Below are positions 46,446 to 59,400 of a stretch of DNA of 64,000 nt, piece after piece; positions within the stretch are counted from its first letter, which is position 1; each line of letters opens with the position of its first letter. Source of the DNA: Ostreococcus mediterraneus. Taxonomy: Eukaryota > Chlorophyta > Mamiellophyceae > Mamiellales > Bathycoccaceae. The stretch is taken from the NCBI GenBank assembly GCA_012295225.1, contig WMKK01000019.1:248001-312000 (forward strand), in the 5' to 3' direction. The position numbers were made by a program, and so were the translations under genes. The notes under the pieces are model-generated. The model saw nothing but the letters and a program-made list of their open reading frames with translations. It did not search any database and was not told the origin of the DNA.

Positions 46446-47381
46446 ATGTCGAACGGCGATGCCGGCAAAGTCGCGGACGAAAGGTGCGCGTTGTTGGATA
46501 TGCTCCCAGAAGACTTGGTTCGTGAGATTTTACATCGCGCGATACCGGATACGATTGTGGCTCTCTTCCTTGACGAACATCAGACGTTGCGTAATTTGAC
46601 ATTGACGTGCAAAACGTTCAAGGACGCGCTCGAAAACCATAACGCATGGACGGATCTGACGCACTATTACTGCGCAACCGTTGGCGTTGACATGGCGGAT
46701 GAACGATGTTATGAAGTTTTAATCGCCAAGATTCGCGAACATCACAAGATCACTCGAGATGTTCACATCGTTATGGGGCGCGTGATTTCGGAACGGTATT
46801 TTCCCGTGGTAAATTGCGACGTCGAAGAAGCATTTGAACGCATTCGGGCTACAGCCGCAAAGCGCATGGTGATTTTTGGTTTGATTTTTGGTCCAGATGA
46901 TGAAGAAAATTTTGTAAATTACATGTTGTGTGAACATTGGGGCGACGCCATCATCATCGACAGTTTAAAGCTCAAGCGTGGCGAACCGGTAGCGCTGCAT
47001 AAAAAGTATCATGTCGAATCGCAAAGGATGATTACCGCTCCGACGTCAGAAATGATGATGCGCTACTTTTGGTCTGAAATGACACAACCAAAACTGCGCG
47101 CCGGCCTTTTTCCAGAGGAGCAATTTGTATCAATGGTAGCACTTCTTCTTAGGGAATTAGGAAAATTCAGTGTCTTTCAACGCGTAGAGAACTACCGGTA
47201 TATGTGCCAAGTGCCATTAATGTTGATGGTGGAGGATACCGTAGTAGGTAGACCTTTACACAAAATGTGTGCGATGTACGAGTTACGATGGTGTTTGCCG
47301 AAAGGGCATGCCGATAAAGTGCAAGTCCCGTTGACTTTAGAAAATGGTGATGATGTAGAACGTTTTAAGTGGTCGACTTAA
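46446..47381 (+). CDS. F-box-like protein of unknown function
   Basis: A 311-residue protein when started at the ATG at 46446, where sequence complexity becomes normal. An F-box-like motif occupies about residues 14-55 (LLDMLPEDLVREILHRA, then LTLTCKTFKDAL). F-box proteins link substrates to SCF ubiquitin ligases through Skp1. The rest has no WD40, kelch or LRR repeats; it has aromatic and acidic helices and a phrase GPDDEENFVNYML. Mamiellales genomes hold many small F-box or ankyrin-type proteins of this kind, as I recall. Codon use looks less GC-rich than in the neighbours. The frame is open 122 codons further upstream, but that part is low-complexity promoter sequence. Confidence 0.65.
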   Translation: MSNGDAGKVADERCALLDMLPEDLVREILHRAIPDTIVALFLDEHQTLRNLTLTCKTFKDALENHNAWTDLTHYYCATVGVDMADERCYEVLIAKIREHHKITRDVHIVMGRVISERYFPVVNCDVEEAFERIRATAAKRMVIFGLIFGPDDEENFVNYMLCEHWGDAIIIDSLKLKRGEPVALHKKYHVESQRMITAPTSEMMMRYFWSEMTQPKLRAGLFPEEQFVSMVALLLRELGKFSVFQRVENYRYMCQVPLMLMVEDTVVGRPLHKMCAMYELRWCLPKGHADKVQVPLTLENGDDVERFKWST

Positions 47382-47469
47382 AATCGTCAAGGACGCCGCC
47401 GAAAGATAATCCCGATTGAAATATGCAAACGCAAACGCGATGATATAACATTTCAACGCTAAGGGGTGT

Positions 47470-50400
47470 CTACAACGATTCGATTCGGGCGAGCGTGACG
47501 TACACCAAGTACGCTAATACGGCGACAATGACGTCTCGTAACGTGAGTGTGTCGTATATCGTCTCTGCGATTGATCTCCAAGACGTCGCGACGATGCGTT
47601 TCCGAGCGCGCGCGTGCCGTTCCCGATCGCGTAGCTTGATCGCCTCGGCTCGCGCGGCAGATAATTCTTTATGCACGAACGCACCGAGTGCGTTCGTCGT
47701 CGGACACTCGAACGCTACGGCGACAGGCAACACCACGGCGAATTCGTGTTGAATCGCCGAACGGAGCTCGGCTGCGCCGAGACTATCGATGCCGCAATCG
47801 GTGAGCGGCGCGTCGGGCTCCACCAACGTCCCGACAATCGTAGCGCACATACGCCGCACACCGCCCTGAATCTCATCCAGTGTCTTGGCTGGCGGTATGT
47901 GTCGTCGCGTCTTTGGAATTCCCGCCGCTCGAGCGCTTTCGACCACGGCTCTCGACGTCGCACTTCGCAGAGGTCTAAACATCGGCGCGTGCATCGTCGT
48001 CGAGCGCATCGCGTACGCCGACTCACGCGCCGTCACTTCAGCCAATCCATGCGATGCCGTCGACGCGTGTTCGGGCGTCGAATATCGCACACACGATGCA
48101 CATACAAAGTGTGCCTCTGATGAACGCTCGAGCGCGGCGCGCAGTGTGAGCGCGCTCTCGATGCACATCGGATTGACGTTGTACTCGAAATGCTCGTGAC
48201 GCTCGCTCGGCCGTACGCGCGCTCGAACGACGTCGCCCCGAGATGGCTCTGCGAGTCCCCACAATCCGCCGCGCAGCGGTGCGTCGCGCGCGCAGTTGTT
48301 TAAGAATCTATCGAACGCACACGTCATGTGTACGTCCTGACCGCCATTGGATTGAATGACGACGTCGCCGCCGGCGTTGCTCACGCAGACCTCAAATTCG
48401 GTGTTTGACTTTGTGAAGAGCACCAGCGGCGTAAAGACATGGACGTCCCGCAACGCGTGCTCGCTGATTCCCATGATGCGCATTGTTGCGCTCGCAAGCT
48501 CGAGCAAGGCGCCGACTGGGAAGACTCTGTAGTTGTCGAGCATGTGCCCGTGCACGCGAGTGTCCACGAGGGCGCAAAAGCGCGTCAACGCGCCGAAATC
48601 ATCCAATCCGTTAAATGTGTGCAGATGTGGGAACAAGTGCGGGAGCGGGTAGAACCGTTCGCGGTGAAACAAAAGTTCTCCTCCTGTATGGCTCGTGCGC
48701 GCGTTTGTGAGCGAGACTCGCGCTACGGCGTTGGCGTTGGTGCCTTGGAATGCAAATCCCGACGCTTGCGCCAGAGACGCGGCTCGGCCAAAGCTTTGTC
48801 GCGGCGCGGATGTGCCGTTTGTCTTGGCTGCCGCCGCCAGGCTCTGGCAATGCGGATTGAGGAATTTCAAGTGCATGATTCTGTTCACCGTGGACTGTGG
48901 AAGCGATGCGATGGATGCGAGAATGGCGATGATGCCTGCGGCGGTTTCAGTATGACCGACGGCGCTCTTCGACGCCTCAAACGCTGGCGCCGGTTGCGTT
49001 GGATCGACGCGTTCCAGAACAGGCAACGCCGCCCCAAACTCAATGGGATCACCTAAAGGCGTGCCAGTGCCATGCATGTGAAGCTTGTCGATGGCAGCGC
49101 CCGTGACCGCGGCTAAAGTCAGCGCCTCGCGCATGACAACCTTTTGCGACGGGCCATTTGGGGCGGTGAGCGCGCTCGATCGTCCGTCTTGGTTCACCGC
49201 CGTTCCCGCGATGACGACGTCACATATTTTCCCCATGGCTGTCGCACCAACGGCTTCGAGGGCCAACACGCCTCTGGCTTCACCTCGAACGTATCCATCT
49301 GCATCCGCATCGAGCGTTTTGCATCGCCCGTCGTCGGCGAGCATCCCAGAGCTATGAAATACGCCGGTAATGTGCGCCGAAAGCAACGCCTGCACCCCAC
49401 ACGACACCGCGCTCGATGTCTCGCCACCGCGCAATGCAATGAATGATAAGTGCGTAGTGACCAGTGAACTCGAACACGCGGTGTCGACGCTCATGGATGG
49501 TCCGCGAAAGTTAAACGTATACGATATTCGGCCGGCGGCGACGTTGAGACTCGTCCCGGAGACGAGAAACGGATGCAACACTGGTACGTATGCTCGAAGC
49601 AACTCATCCGCGTAATCACATGACGCAATGCCTACGTACACGCCCGATGGTAAACTCGTGGCGGTGCTTTCGAGCGCATCGTTGCCGATGCCGTCGCTTT
49701 TGAACATCGCGCGGGCGACACCTTCGAGGAGCGAACGCTGCTGCACATCCATGTACAATGCCTCGAGCGAAGAAATGCTGAACGCCTTGGCGTCAAAGTA
49801 CTCGTATCGCGCGAGAAACCCACCAAAACATGGGATGTGTAAATTGTATCCAGTCACGCGCGATAGCATATACTCTTGTATGCCTTGCTGGTATCGGTCC
49901 ATATCCCATCGATGAAGAGGAACGCGTCGAATGCCATCCGCGTCTGGCGGTTGCGGCGCTCGTAATGAATACGCACGCGCAACGACACTCTTTTGCGCGG
50001 CAGCTGCAGCGACGGCGTGTGAAATTGTCCTTATGTCAGCTACACCAGATGTTCGAGCGCCGATTTCACTCGCCACGTAATCGCTCAAGGCGTCGACGGT
50101 GGGATAGTCAAACGCCGCCGTTGCGGGTAATTCAATACCGAATTCGTCTTCGACTTGAGACTTCATTTCTTGACCTGAAAGACTATCGATGCCGGCGTCA
50201 ACGAGGGGTTCGGAAGTGCCTATCTCGCGCCCAATGACTCCGCTTGCGATGGCGAGCACGCGCTGGCGAACGTCATCGATGGACAACCCACTGCGAGCCG
50301 CGCCCGCACCGCCGACGACGCACTCGTCTTCATCGCCGCCGTCGCCGCCGCCGTCGTCCCCAATTTGACTCGCAACAAAGTCACTCAAAGCAGATACTGT

Positions 50401-53400
50401 TGGGTAATCAAACGCTGCCGTCGCGGGAAGTTCGATTGAAAACTCATCCTCAATATTTTTCTGCAACTCGGCGCCGCCGATGGAATCCAGGCCAGCGTCC
50501 ATGAGCGGTTCATCTTTGGAGACGTCCCGGCCGACGATCCCACTCACAATCGCCGCAACTTTAGTACGAATATCACCAATCGAATGTTGCCGTCTCGAGC
50601 CTGTTCCCTTGGTACGACCAACCGCCACGCGCCGAGTCTTTGATGTCGCCGTAATCTTTGGCAACATCCCAGTGTATATTCGAGGCGCCGACGTCGACAT
50701 CGCTCGCGCGAGTTTGACGAAATCAAATGGTGTCGCCACAACATTTGCAACGTCCACGCGCGACATCACGCGTTCGAGCGCACGCATGCCGCGTTCAGGG
50801 GTCACGATGCCGAATCCCATGGCATCCACGCGAGAGAGGACGCTCGCATCCGCCATGCCGGCGTTCAACCACGCGCCCCACGCCATGGAGCTTTGCGAGT
50901 TCCCGAGCCGCCTCGCCGCGAGCGCGTCGCCATCGAGAGTAGCATTTGCCGCGGTATAATTTGCCTGTCCAGCGCTTCCACTCAGCGCACTGATCGATGA
51001 GCAGAGAACGATTTTATGCGGTGCGCATTGCGCGAGTCGCGAACGCATTCTAGTCCACGAGTCCACCTTTGAGCCGACGACGGCGAACATTGAATGCGCG
51101 TTTTGTTTACGCATGAGCGCGTCGCGGAGCACGCCTGCGGCGTGAACGACGTCGTCGATGTCTCGCCAGGACACGGAGAGGATATCATTTGCGTGACTCG
51201 CGTCGCATTTGTGTGCGATGACGTGATTGAAACCGAAACCATCGAATTCGCGGCTTCGGCCGGCGCGGCTGAGCGCGTGGACGCGGGAGCGCCGACCGTC
51301 GACGTACCGAGCGTACTCCATGCCAATCGCACCGAGACCACCGGAAATAAGCGTCACGCGAGCGGGTACATCGATGTCGTTGCCATGCATCACGTGCGAC
51401 TTGACGCGGGCGAACATCGAGGACGAAGACCGCCGGGCGCACATGTTCATGTCGTCTCGCGCCGATGTCGCGAGCGGTCGTAAACGTCGTTCGTACGTCG
51501 TCCCGCCAATCTCGAGCGTCTCATGCGCGTCTCCTGCGATGTGCGTCGAAATTACTCCCGGCGCCACGGGTGACGATCCAGCCGGAACATCGGCGCGACG
51601 ACGCTTTGCTGAATTAGCGCTCGTTCGCGTCCCAGTCGCCTTGGAGTGCCGGAACTCTTGCGCAGCGGTACGATTCAATCCGTGTAAGCCGTCGCCGAGC
51701 ACGTCGGGCGTCAGTGCTTGAGCGTTAAGCGCGTGGAGTAATGGCTTTGGCGCGACGTGTAACGTCGCTAACGCCGCGCTAAAGGCGCGCGAACACGAGG
51801 CTGACGCGACGCCGCGACGACGCCGCGTCGACAACGCCAAAGCCGGCGTTGTCGCGTCCTGATTATACGTCTCAACCAAGGTGGTGTTTACGGTGGTGTT
51901 TACGGCGAAACATTTCACGGTGTACGCCATCGAACGCTCGCCACTATTGGAAGCCATCTTTTGAGCGCCTCGTCGCATGGATTTCACGCGAAGTCCGACC
52001 ACCGCCGCGCTGTTATGCAACAGGTAATGCGACGGCGAGGCCGACGCGTAGAGCATCCGCGCGTGCGTCGGGATCGCACGAGCGGCGTAGGCGTCGACGC
52101 CAACCGGAACTTTAACGTCTTCAGATGATGGTGAAGATGACGGCGACCCCGCGCTCATCACGGCACCGCATTGCAGAGCATTGTCTAAACACGCAGGATG
52201 TATCCAGTAATCAAGATAGGCGTGCGATTCCGGCGACGCAATCTTCGCGCACGCCATCATCGGCGGCTCGCGAGTACGACTAGGCAGCATTGTTGCATGA
52301 TGGCAATGTCGATGCACCGACGCGCTAAAGTCGACATCGTAAAGGATTCGCCGAGTGGAGCATCGCATGTACGTCGTCGTCGCTCCGGCGGACCGAATCC
52401 GCGTCTCGCCACTTTCCGGGAACGCACTCGCCTCGAAATCGATGTTCATTTTCGCTCGCATATGAAGCGGCACGGCCACGGTAGAATGTACCACGGCAAA
52501 ATCCTCGCGTGAGGCGGCGAAAATGCGCGCTACCGCGGAGGCGATCTCCTGAAATCCTGCCCCTGGGTACAACGCCGCGTCTAGCACTCGATGGTCCAAT
52601 ACGTGCGCGTGCAACCGGCCGTCGACACGCGCGAGCATCCGTAGCTCGTCGCGTTGGCCGCGGTGCGCGGCGACATCGTCAAGATTTCGAAAACAATGCA
52701 CGTGCGGATGCAAAATCGGCAGGGGCCAAAATCGCTGACGTCTGAGCATCGGACGCGCGCGCGGGACGCGTTTCGAATGACAAATGACGCGCTGAATCGC
52801 GTTGGCATTAGTGCCTTGAAACGCGAACGAACTCACGCCTGCGTGGGATGCCACGCGAGCAGCGCGTTGACGAGGAGCCGATGCTTCTCGGCGCAACGCC
52901 GATGTGCGTGCGATTGTGGCAATGTGCGGATTCATTGCGCGAAGATGTAGAATTGTTTCCACGACGCCGCTCGCGAGCGTCGCGAGCGGCTGCGCGAGCG
53001 CGACCATGCCGCTCGCGGTTTCCGTATGTCCAATGTGCGACTTGTGCGCTTCGAGCGTGAGTGGGAAAACGCCGACGGCGTCGTCGCGGCTCCTTCCGCA
53101 CGCGGCGAGCACGGCTATCGTGGCGCCGACTTCGATTGGATCCCCCAACGGCGTCCCGGTGCCGTGCATTTGAAGTTTGTCCACGTCGGTGCCACGAACG
53201 CGCGCGGCGCGCAAAGCTAATCGCAACGACACGCTTTGCGATGGTCCGTGCGGTGCAGTCAAACTCGAGCTCCGTCCATCTTGATTCATCGAGCTCCCGA
53301 TTATGGCTACGCCGGCTCGCGTCGCGTGACTCTCGTCGGCGGAATCCGCAGCGTCGACGACAAACACGCCTCTCGCTTCGCCTCGCACGTACCCATCCGC

Positions 53401-56400
53401 CTCTGCATCGAGCGTCTTACATCGCCCACTTTGACTGAGCATTCCACTTGAGAAGAAAATCGCGCTCACGCCCGGGCCAAGGATTGAAATCACCCCAGCG
53501 ATGACCGCCGAGGCGCAGTCGCGATGGCGCAAGCCCTCCATGGTAAAATGCGTGGCGACGATGGATGACGAACACGCCGTATCCATCGACGCGCACGGAC
53601 CGCGTAAGCCGAATATATAGCTCACTCGCCCCGCGGCTACGCTGAGGGTGTTCCCAGTGGCGATGTACGGCGACGTTTGGTTGGGCCAGTATCGATCGAG
53701 GACTTCATTTTGGTACTGCATGGCTGAAATGGCGACGTAGACGCCTGTGGATGCGACAACGCCGTCGAGCGCCGCATCGAGTCCGTCTTCAACCAATGGT
53801 CCGCAACTAGCACCTAATCGACACGCCAAGACGCCTTCGAGAATCGAGCGCTGCTGCACGTCCATGAGGAGCGCTTCCGCACGAGCCAGGCTGAAGACGT
53901 CATCGTCAAAGACGTCGTAGGCGCTTACGAATGCCGCAAAGCTTGGTATGAGCAACGCGACGCTTTCGACGTACCATTGATTATCCCAGCGGTGCGACGG
54001 TACGCGTGACACGCCGTCTCCAGAGTGTACGGGGACGAGTAAATCAGCGCCGACGATGTCAGCGACGACGTTCATGTAATCCGCGTCCCCGGACGCCACC
54101 AAACCCGTAGTACCAAATGTGATTGTCGATGTCATCGGCGCAGGCGCGATGCGGCTAGCCACGTAAGCGCTCAGCGCAGAAATTGTCGGGAAATCATACG
54201 CCGCAGTGGCAGGGACATCCAGTCCAAACGCGGCGTCGAGCTCGGTTTTCAATTCATTCGCCGCTTGCGAATCCAGACCGGCGTCCATGAGCGGGGCGTC
54301 GTTTGGAACGCGATTACCTACGAGAGATTGCACGATTGATTCAACCGTGCGCGTTACGTCTTCGGCGGTGGTGGATGATATATTTGTCGCCCTGGCATCG
54401 GTGGCGCGACTCGTCGAAGACTCAATTCGTCGCCGCGTGTCTTCTTCGCTTGCCGCGATGACGTCGCCGAATACGTAAAACGCCGGAAGCGCCGACGCGT
54501 CGACGCGAGACCACTGAAACGGTGACACCACGAAGTCGCGGACTTGATACGCGCCATGAAACACTACTTTCAAAATCACGCTGATGCCTTCTTCGGGCGT
54601 GAGCGCGCCTGCACCGATGCGCTCGAGCCGACGCGCGATGGACGCGTCCCGAGCCGCCATGCCGATATCCGACCAACCACCGAATTGCGCACTCGCGAAT
54701 GGTTTGCCCTCGCGACGATGGCGACGAGCGTTGGCATCCAACAAGGCGTTGGCGTACGCATAGTTCGTCTGCCCCGGATTTCCAGTCAACGCAGCGATGG
54801 ACGAACATAACATTGTGCTCGCGAGTGGATGGCTCGCGGGCGCCGCGCCGTCATGGATGGACGCCAACGATTTCGAGGCGATGACGTCGCACACTGTGTA
54901 GACGCTTTGGTTGTGTACCAATGCGTCGCGAATGGAGCCCGCGGCGTGGACAATACGAATGGGCGCGCCGCGCGGGAAGACAGCATCGGATGCGCGTAGA
55001 GAGAGCCGGTCGTCACATTTGAAGGCGCGCACGTCGCCAGTTCTGTGAGCGAAATTCATCGCACGACCCGTTCGGGATGTGATTTCCACACGCACGCCGC
55101 GTCGTTCGCACACGTGGGTGACTTCGAGACCGACGGCGCCGAGACCGCCAGTGATGAGAATGGCCGAGTCGGCGTCAGAGTGAAAGCCAAAGCCGAACCC
55201 GGAGCGAAGCTTTGCTTTGACGATTGACGGCGCGTAATTTCTACGAATGTACGGCGCCTTCGGAGGCGATGCCAATCGGAGGCGGTGTTCGCGCATCACC
55301 AACGTGATTGCATCGCACTGATACGCCGCGCCCTTGACGAATGCGGGACGCACTGAATCATCGACGAATGCGAAATCTTCGACGCTGAGCCGAGCGCTCG
55401 CAAACGCCACCGATGGCGCCTCCTGAGAGATGGAGCGAATGATGGCACGTACAGCGTCTTCGCTCGCACTGCGCGACGTGGTTTGCAGCGATATCGATGA
55501 GACACGCGCGTTTGCGCTCTGCCAGACGGATATGAGCGCACATGCTGAGTCACGGCGCGTACGAGCGGCATCAAAATCATCCGCCGAAGCCAAAGCCATG
55601 GTGTACACTCCTTGACATCGTCCGACGCGATGCGTCGAACGCACAGCAAACTCGCCCACTTCGTACATGAAATCTCGTTTTGACGATTTAGGACGCTTAT
55701 TTGCGCCAGTGCTACGAGACGCCATGATTTTCACTTCCACGTCGGCGACGTTGACGTCCTCGAGCGTATGATGAACGCCTCGAAGAGCTGCCACCATCAA
55801 TGACGACGACGACGACAGCGAAGAGGATTTATACGCACGCACGCCGACAGGAACTTTTACCACGCCGTCATTTCGAGCATTATCGATCGCGGCGGCCAGT
55901 TGTAACGCACAATCCAGCGCAGCTGGGTGGACGTCGTAGCTTAAATGCTCGTCCCGACGCGAGATTCTCGCACACGCCGACGCACGTCGATCCGCCATCA
56001 CGAGTCTTGGACATACCAACGTTGTATGCTGCCTCACAACGTACGTGCGCTGAATGCCGCAACGCATGTGCGTCGCAGAATTCGTGGTGGATTTCACGAC
56101 GACAGCTCTAGCGCCAAAGACGACGACGTCGACGAGCGTGCGAGAATCCGTGGACATCACCATCGGTGCTGGAATCATAGAGTTGGAGATCACTGCGCCG
56201 CCGCTGTCATTGCTGTTACCGAGTATTTTCGGGATCGCCGCTGCGAGTTCTTGATACCCAGCGCCAGGGTAGATGGCGCTCCCATTGACGATGTGGTCCA
56301 ACATGTGCGCGTCGTCGCGAGGATGCACAGCACCAACAAACGTCGTCTTCATCGTGACCACGGCGTCCTTTGTAAATGACTCAAGCGCGTGAACGTGTGG

Positions 56401-59400
56401 ATAAACGTTTGGAAGCGGCCAGAATCGCGATTTACTCAATAATACTGACGTGCGCGTCGTCGAAGACGTCGCGGCGTTGACGACAGTCGCGGCTGCCGCG
56501 ACGACGACGACGTGCGCATTGGTACCTTGGAACGCAAACGCAGAAATCCCGCACGACGCAGTCCGCGACTGTGTTTCGTGATGGCGCAAATACTGCGTGC
56601 TTTGTCTCGGAATGCTCACCATTGCCGATGTCCGCCGCCAAGTGGTGATTGAACTCACGTGATGGTTCACGCGTCGCAAATGCACGACGGCGTCCCGTCT
56701 CCTCCGCGCGAGCGCGCAAACCGTCTTCACCAAAGCTACGACCCCGGCCGCGGTTTCGCTGTGCCCACATTGCGATTTCGTAGCCTCTAAAACCACCCCA
56801 TGTGCAGACATGTCGGAAGCGACGGCGACGATGGCGCCAACTTCAATGGGGTCGCCGAGCGCGGTTCCCGTGCCATGCGTGCTCACGCCATGCTCAAATC
56901 CATCGCGACTGGCGACGAACAACGCCATGCGCAGCGCCGCTTGTTGCGCGGGTCCATTTGGTGCGGTTAGCGCACTCGATCGACCATCCTGATTGACACT
57001 GTTCCCCACGATGGCAATGAGCATATCGTGACTACTCTCGCCGCGGCTCTGTAGACGACGATCCACCGCGCCGACGTCGATACGACGGCGATTGCGTCCA
57101 TGACCCATCGCGACGCGCGCACCGACGACGCCGCACGCCTCACTCTGCGCAAATCCATCCGCATCGGCGTCAAACGTCTTACATCGACCATCCATGCTTA
57201 GTAAATTTGCCACGCGCCTATCCACTGCGCCATTTGCACTCACCATCAAATGCGTGCCGCACACCAACGCGTAAGACACTACATTGGCACGTAACGCGTC
57301 AAACGCGAATGACACAGCGACTAAACTTGATGAGCATGCGGTGTCTATCGCCAAAGATGGACCGGCGTAGTCAAACATGAAATTCACCCGCCCGGCGGCG
57401 ACGGATGGTAACGAGCCGGTGCCCATGGTTTGGTGGAATTGTCCCCAGAACGGGTGCACAATATCTGATTTATAATTCGATTGCGTGACGCCGACGTACA
57501 CGCCAACGTCACGAGCGGCATTATCGTTCCCGACGATGAGAGCGCCTTCGAGAACGCCGCGCATTTGCGGGCACATGATCAACGCCTCCACGGGTGGAAT
57601 GCCAAACACTTCGGCGTCAAATAACGTCACAGAATGATCGACGAAACCGGCAAAGTACGGGATGAATGCGCGCACGGCATCGGTATCGATGACAAAGTCA
57701 TGGTTCCATCGCGATCGAGGCGCTCGAGAGGCGCCGTCGACATCTGTAGAACTCGCGGCAATTGCCGAAGACGAACCGGCGCACGCGAGATTGGTGTTTG
57801 TGATTTCAGCCAGCGCGCCCGACGGCATATGTGACGACGATAACGATGAACTCGACATAGACGAGTGCGTCTGAGGTGCGCTACTGCTTGGCGCCAGCTG
57901 CGACGCGATGTATTCGCTCAGCGTACGAATGGTGGGAAAATCATACGCCAACGTCGCCGGAGTATGAAATCCAAATGCGCCGTCGAGTTCGCTCTTGAGC
58001 TCATTCGCCGCGAGTGAGTCTAGACCAGACGCAACGAGCGGGGCGTCGACATCAATGGACGATAGTGAAATTGACGATGTGTTGATCACCGCGCGCACCG
58101 CAGAGGCGACGCGCGCTCGAATATCATCGATGTCAGTCGCGACTTTGCCGATTCCATGTCGTCCCGCGAACGCCGAAGATGACGTCGAAGACGGCGCCTG
58201 CGAAACGCCAGCAAAGGTATTAAACAGCGTGGTCAAGTCTGCAGGGAAATACTTGCACACAACGCGAACATCGAACGGACATACAACCACCACGCTTGCG
58301 CCCGGCTCGCATGCGCGTAAAATGTCAAACACCACCCGAACGCCATCTTCGGGATCAATCGAGCCAAGCCCGAGGCGTTCTGCGCGATGTATCACTGATG
58401 ATGCGCGCGATGTCATTCCCACACGCGACCACGCACCGAATTGTGCGCTCGTGACCACCAAGCCTTGCGCGCGCTTCTCGAGCGCGAGGGTATCGACGAC
58501 GCCGTTCGCGGCAGCGTAATTCGCCTGCCCGGCCGAGCCCAACGTCGAGGCGATGCTTGAACACGCGAGCACGGCGCATGGACGCAATAACGTCGCACAC
58601 GGATGCATAAGAGATAAAAATCCTGCAGATTTCATCGCGAACACCGTAGAGACGCTGGATGCGCGCTGGAATTGGAGCATGTTATCTCGAAGCGCGCCGC
58701 TCGCGTGCGCGACGTCGACATTCGGCGACGCGGCTGCGCAAGACACGTAAGACAGACAGTCCTTGACTTCGTCGACGCTCGCGACATCGCACGAGCATAT
58801 CGATACCGAGGCGACACACAACTTGCTAGGATTGAGCTCGAACGAACGTCCGCGTCGACTGGCGAGGAGGACGACGGCGTCGTCGTTGGCGCGACGGGCG
58901 GTTTCGAGTCCGACGCCGCCGACGCCACCAAAAATGACCAAAACTCGGCCGCGAGGATCACGTCTACGTCCAGTCACAGTGCCGCGAACGAGTCTAGGCT
59001 CGCAAACTACTCGCGCGCACACGTCGAATTCATGCAGACTCGCATCGTCACGGATGGCGACGCCGACATCGCCGCGCGACGCGTTCGCGCTCACAGAATA
59101 CGAACAGACTCTCCGCCGGAGCGGGCGGTGCTCAAGCGCGACGGTCCTCGCCATAGCTCGAAGACCTCCTCCTCGCGCGCCTTCAGTCATCGTTTCAAAC
59201 GCAATGCAGGCTTGAAGCGAATCGTCACAAGTGCTGCATTGGACGGCGTTCAACGCGGCGGCGACGAGCGGCGGCGACGACGCCGAGCGGCGCTCCAGAA
59301 GACGCAGACGCGCGACGGATGATGACGACACCTTCGACCGCGATGACGAACGCAACGCACACAGCGCCACTCTTTGGTGCTCGTAAATCATATGCTTGCT

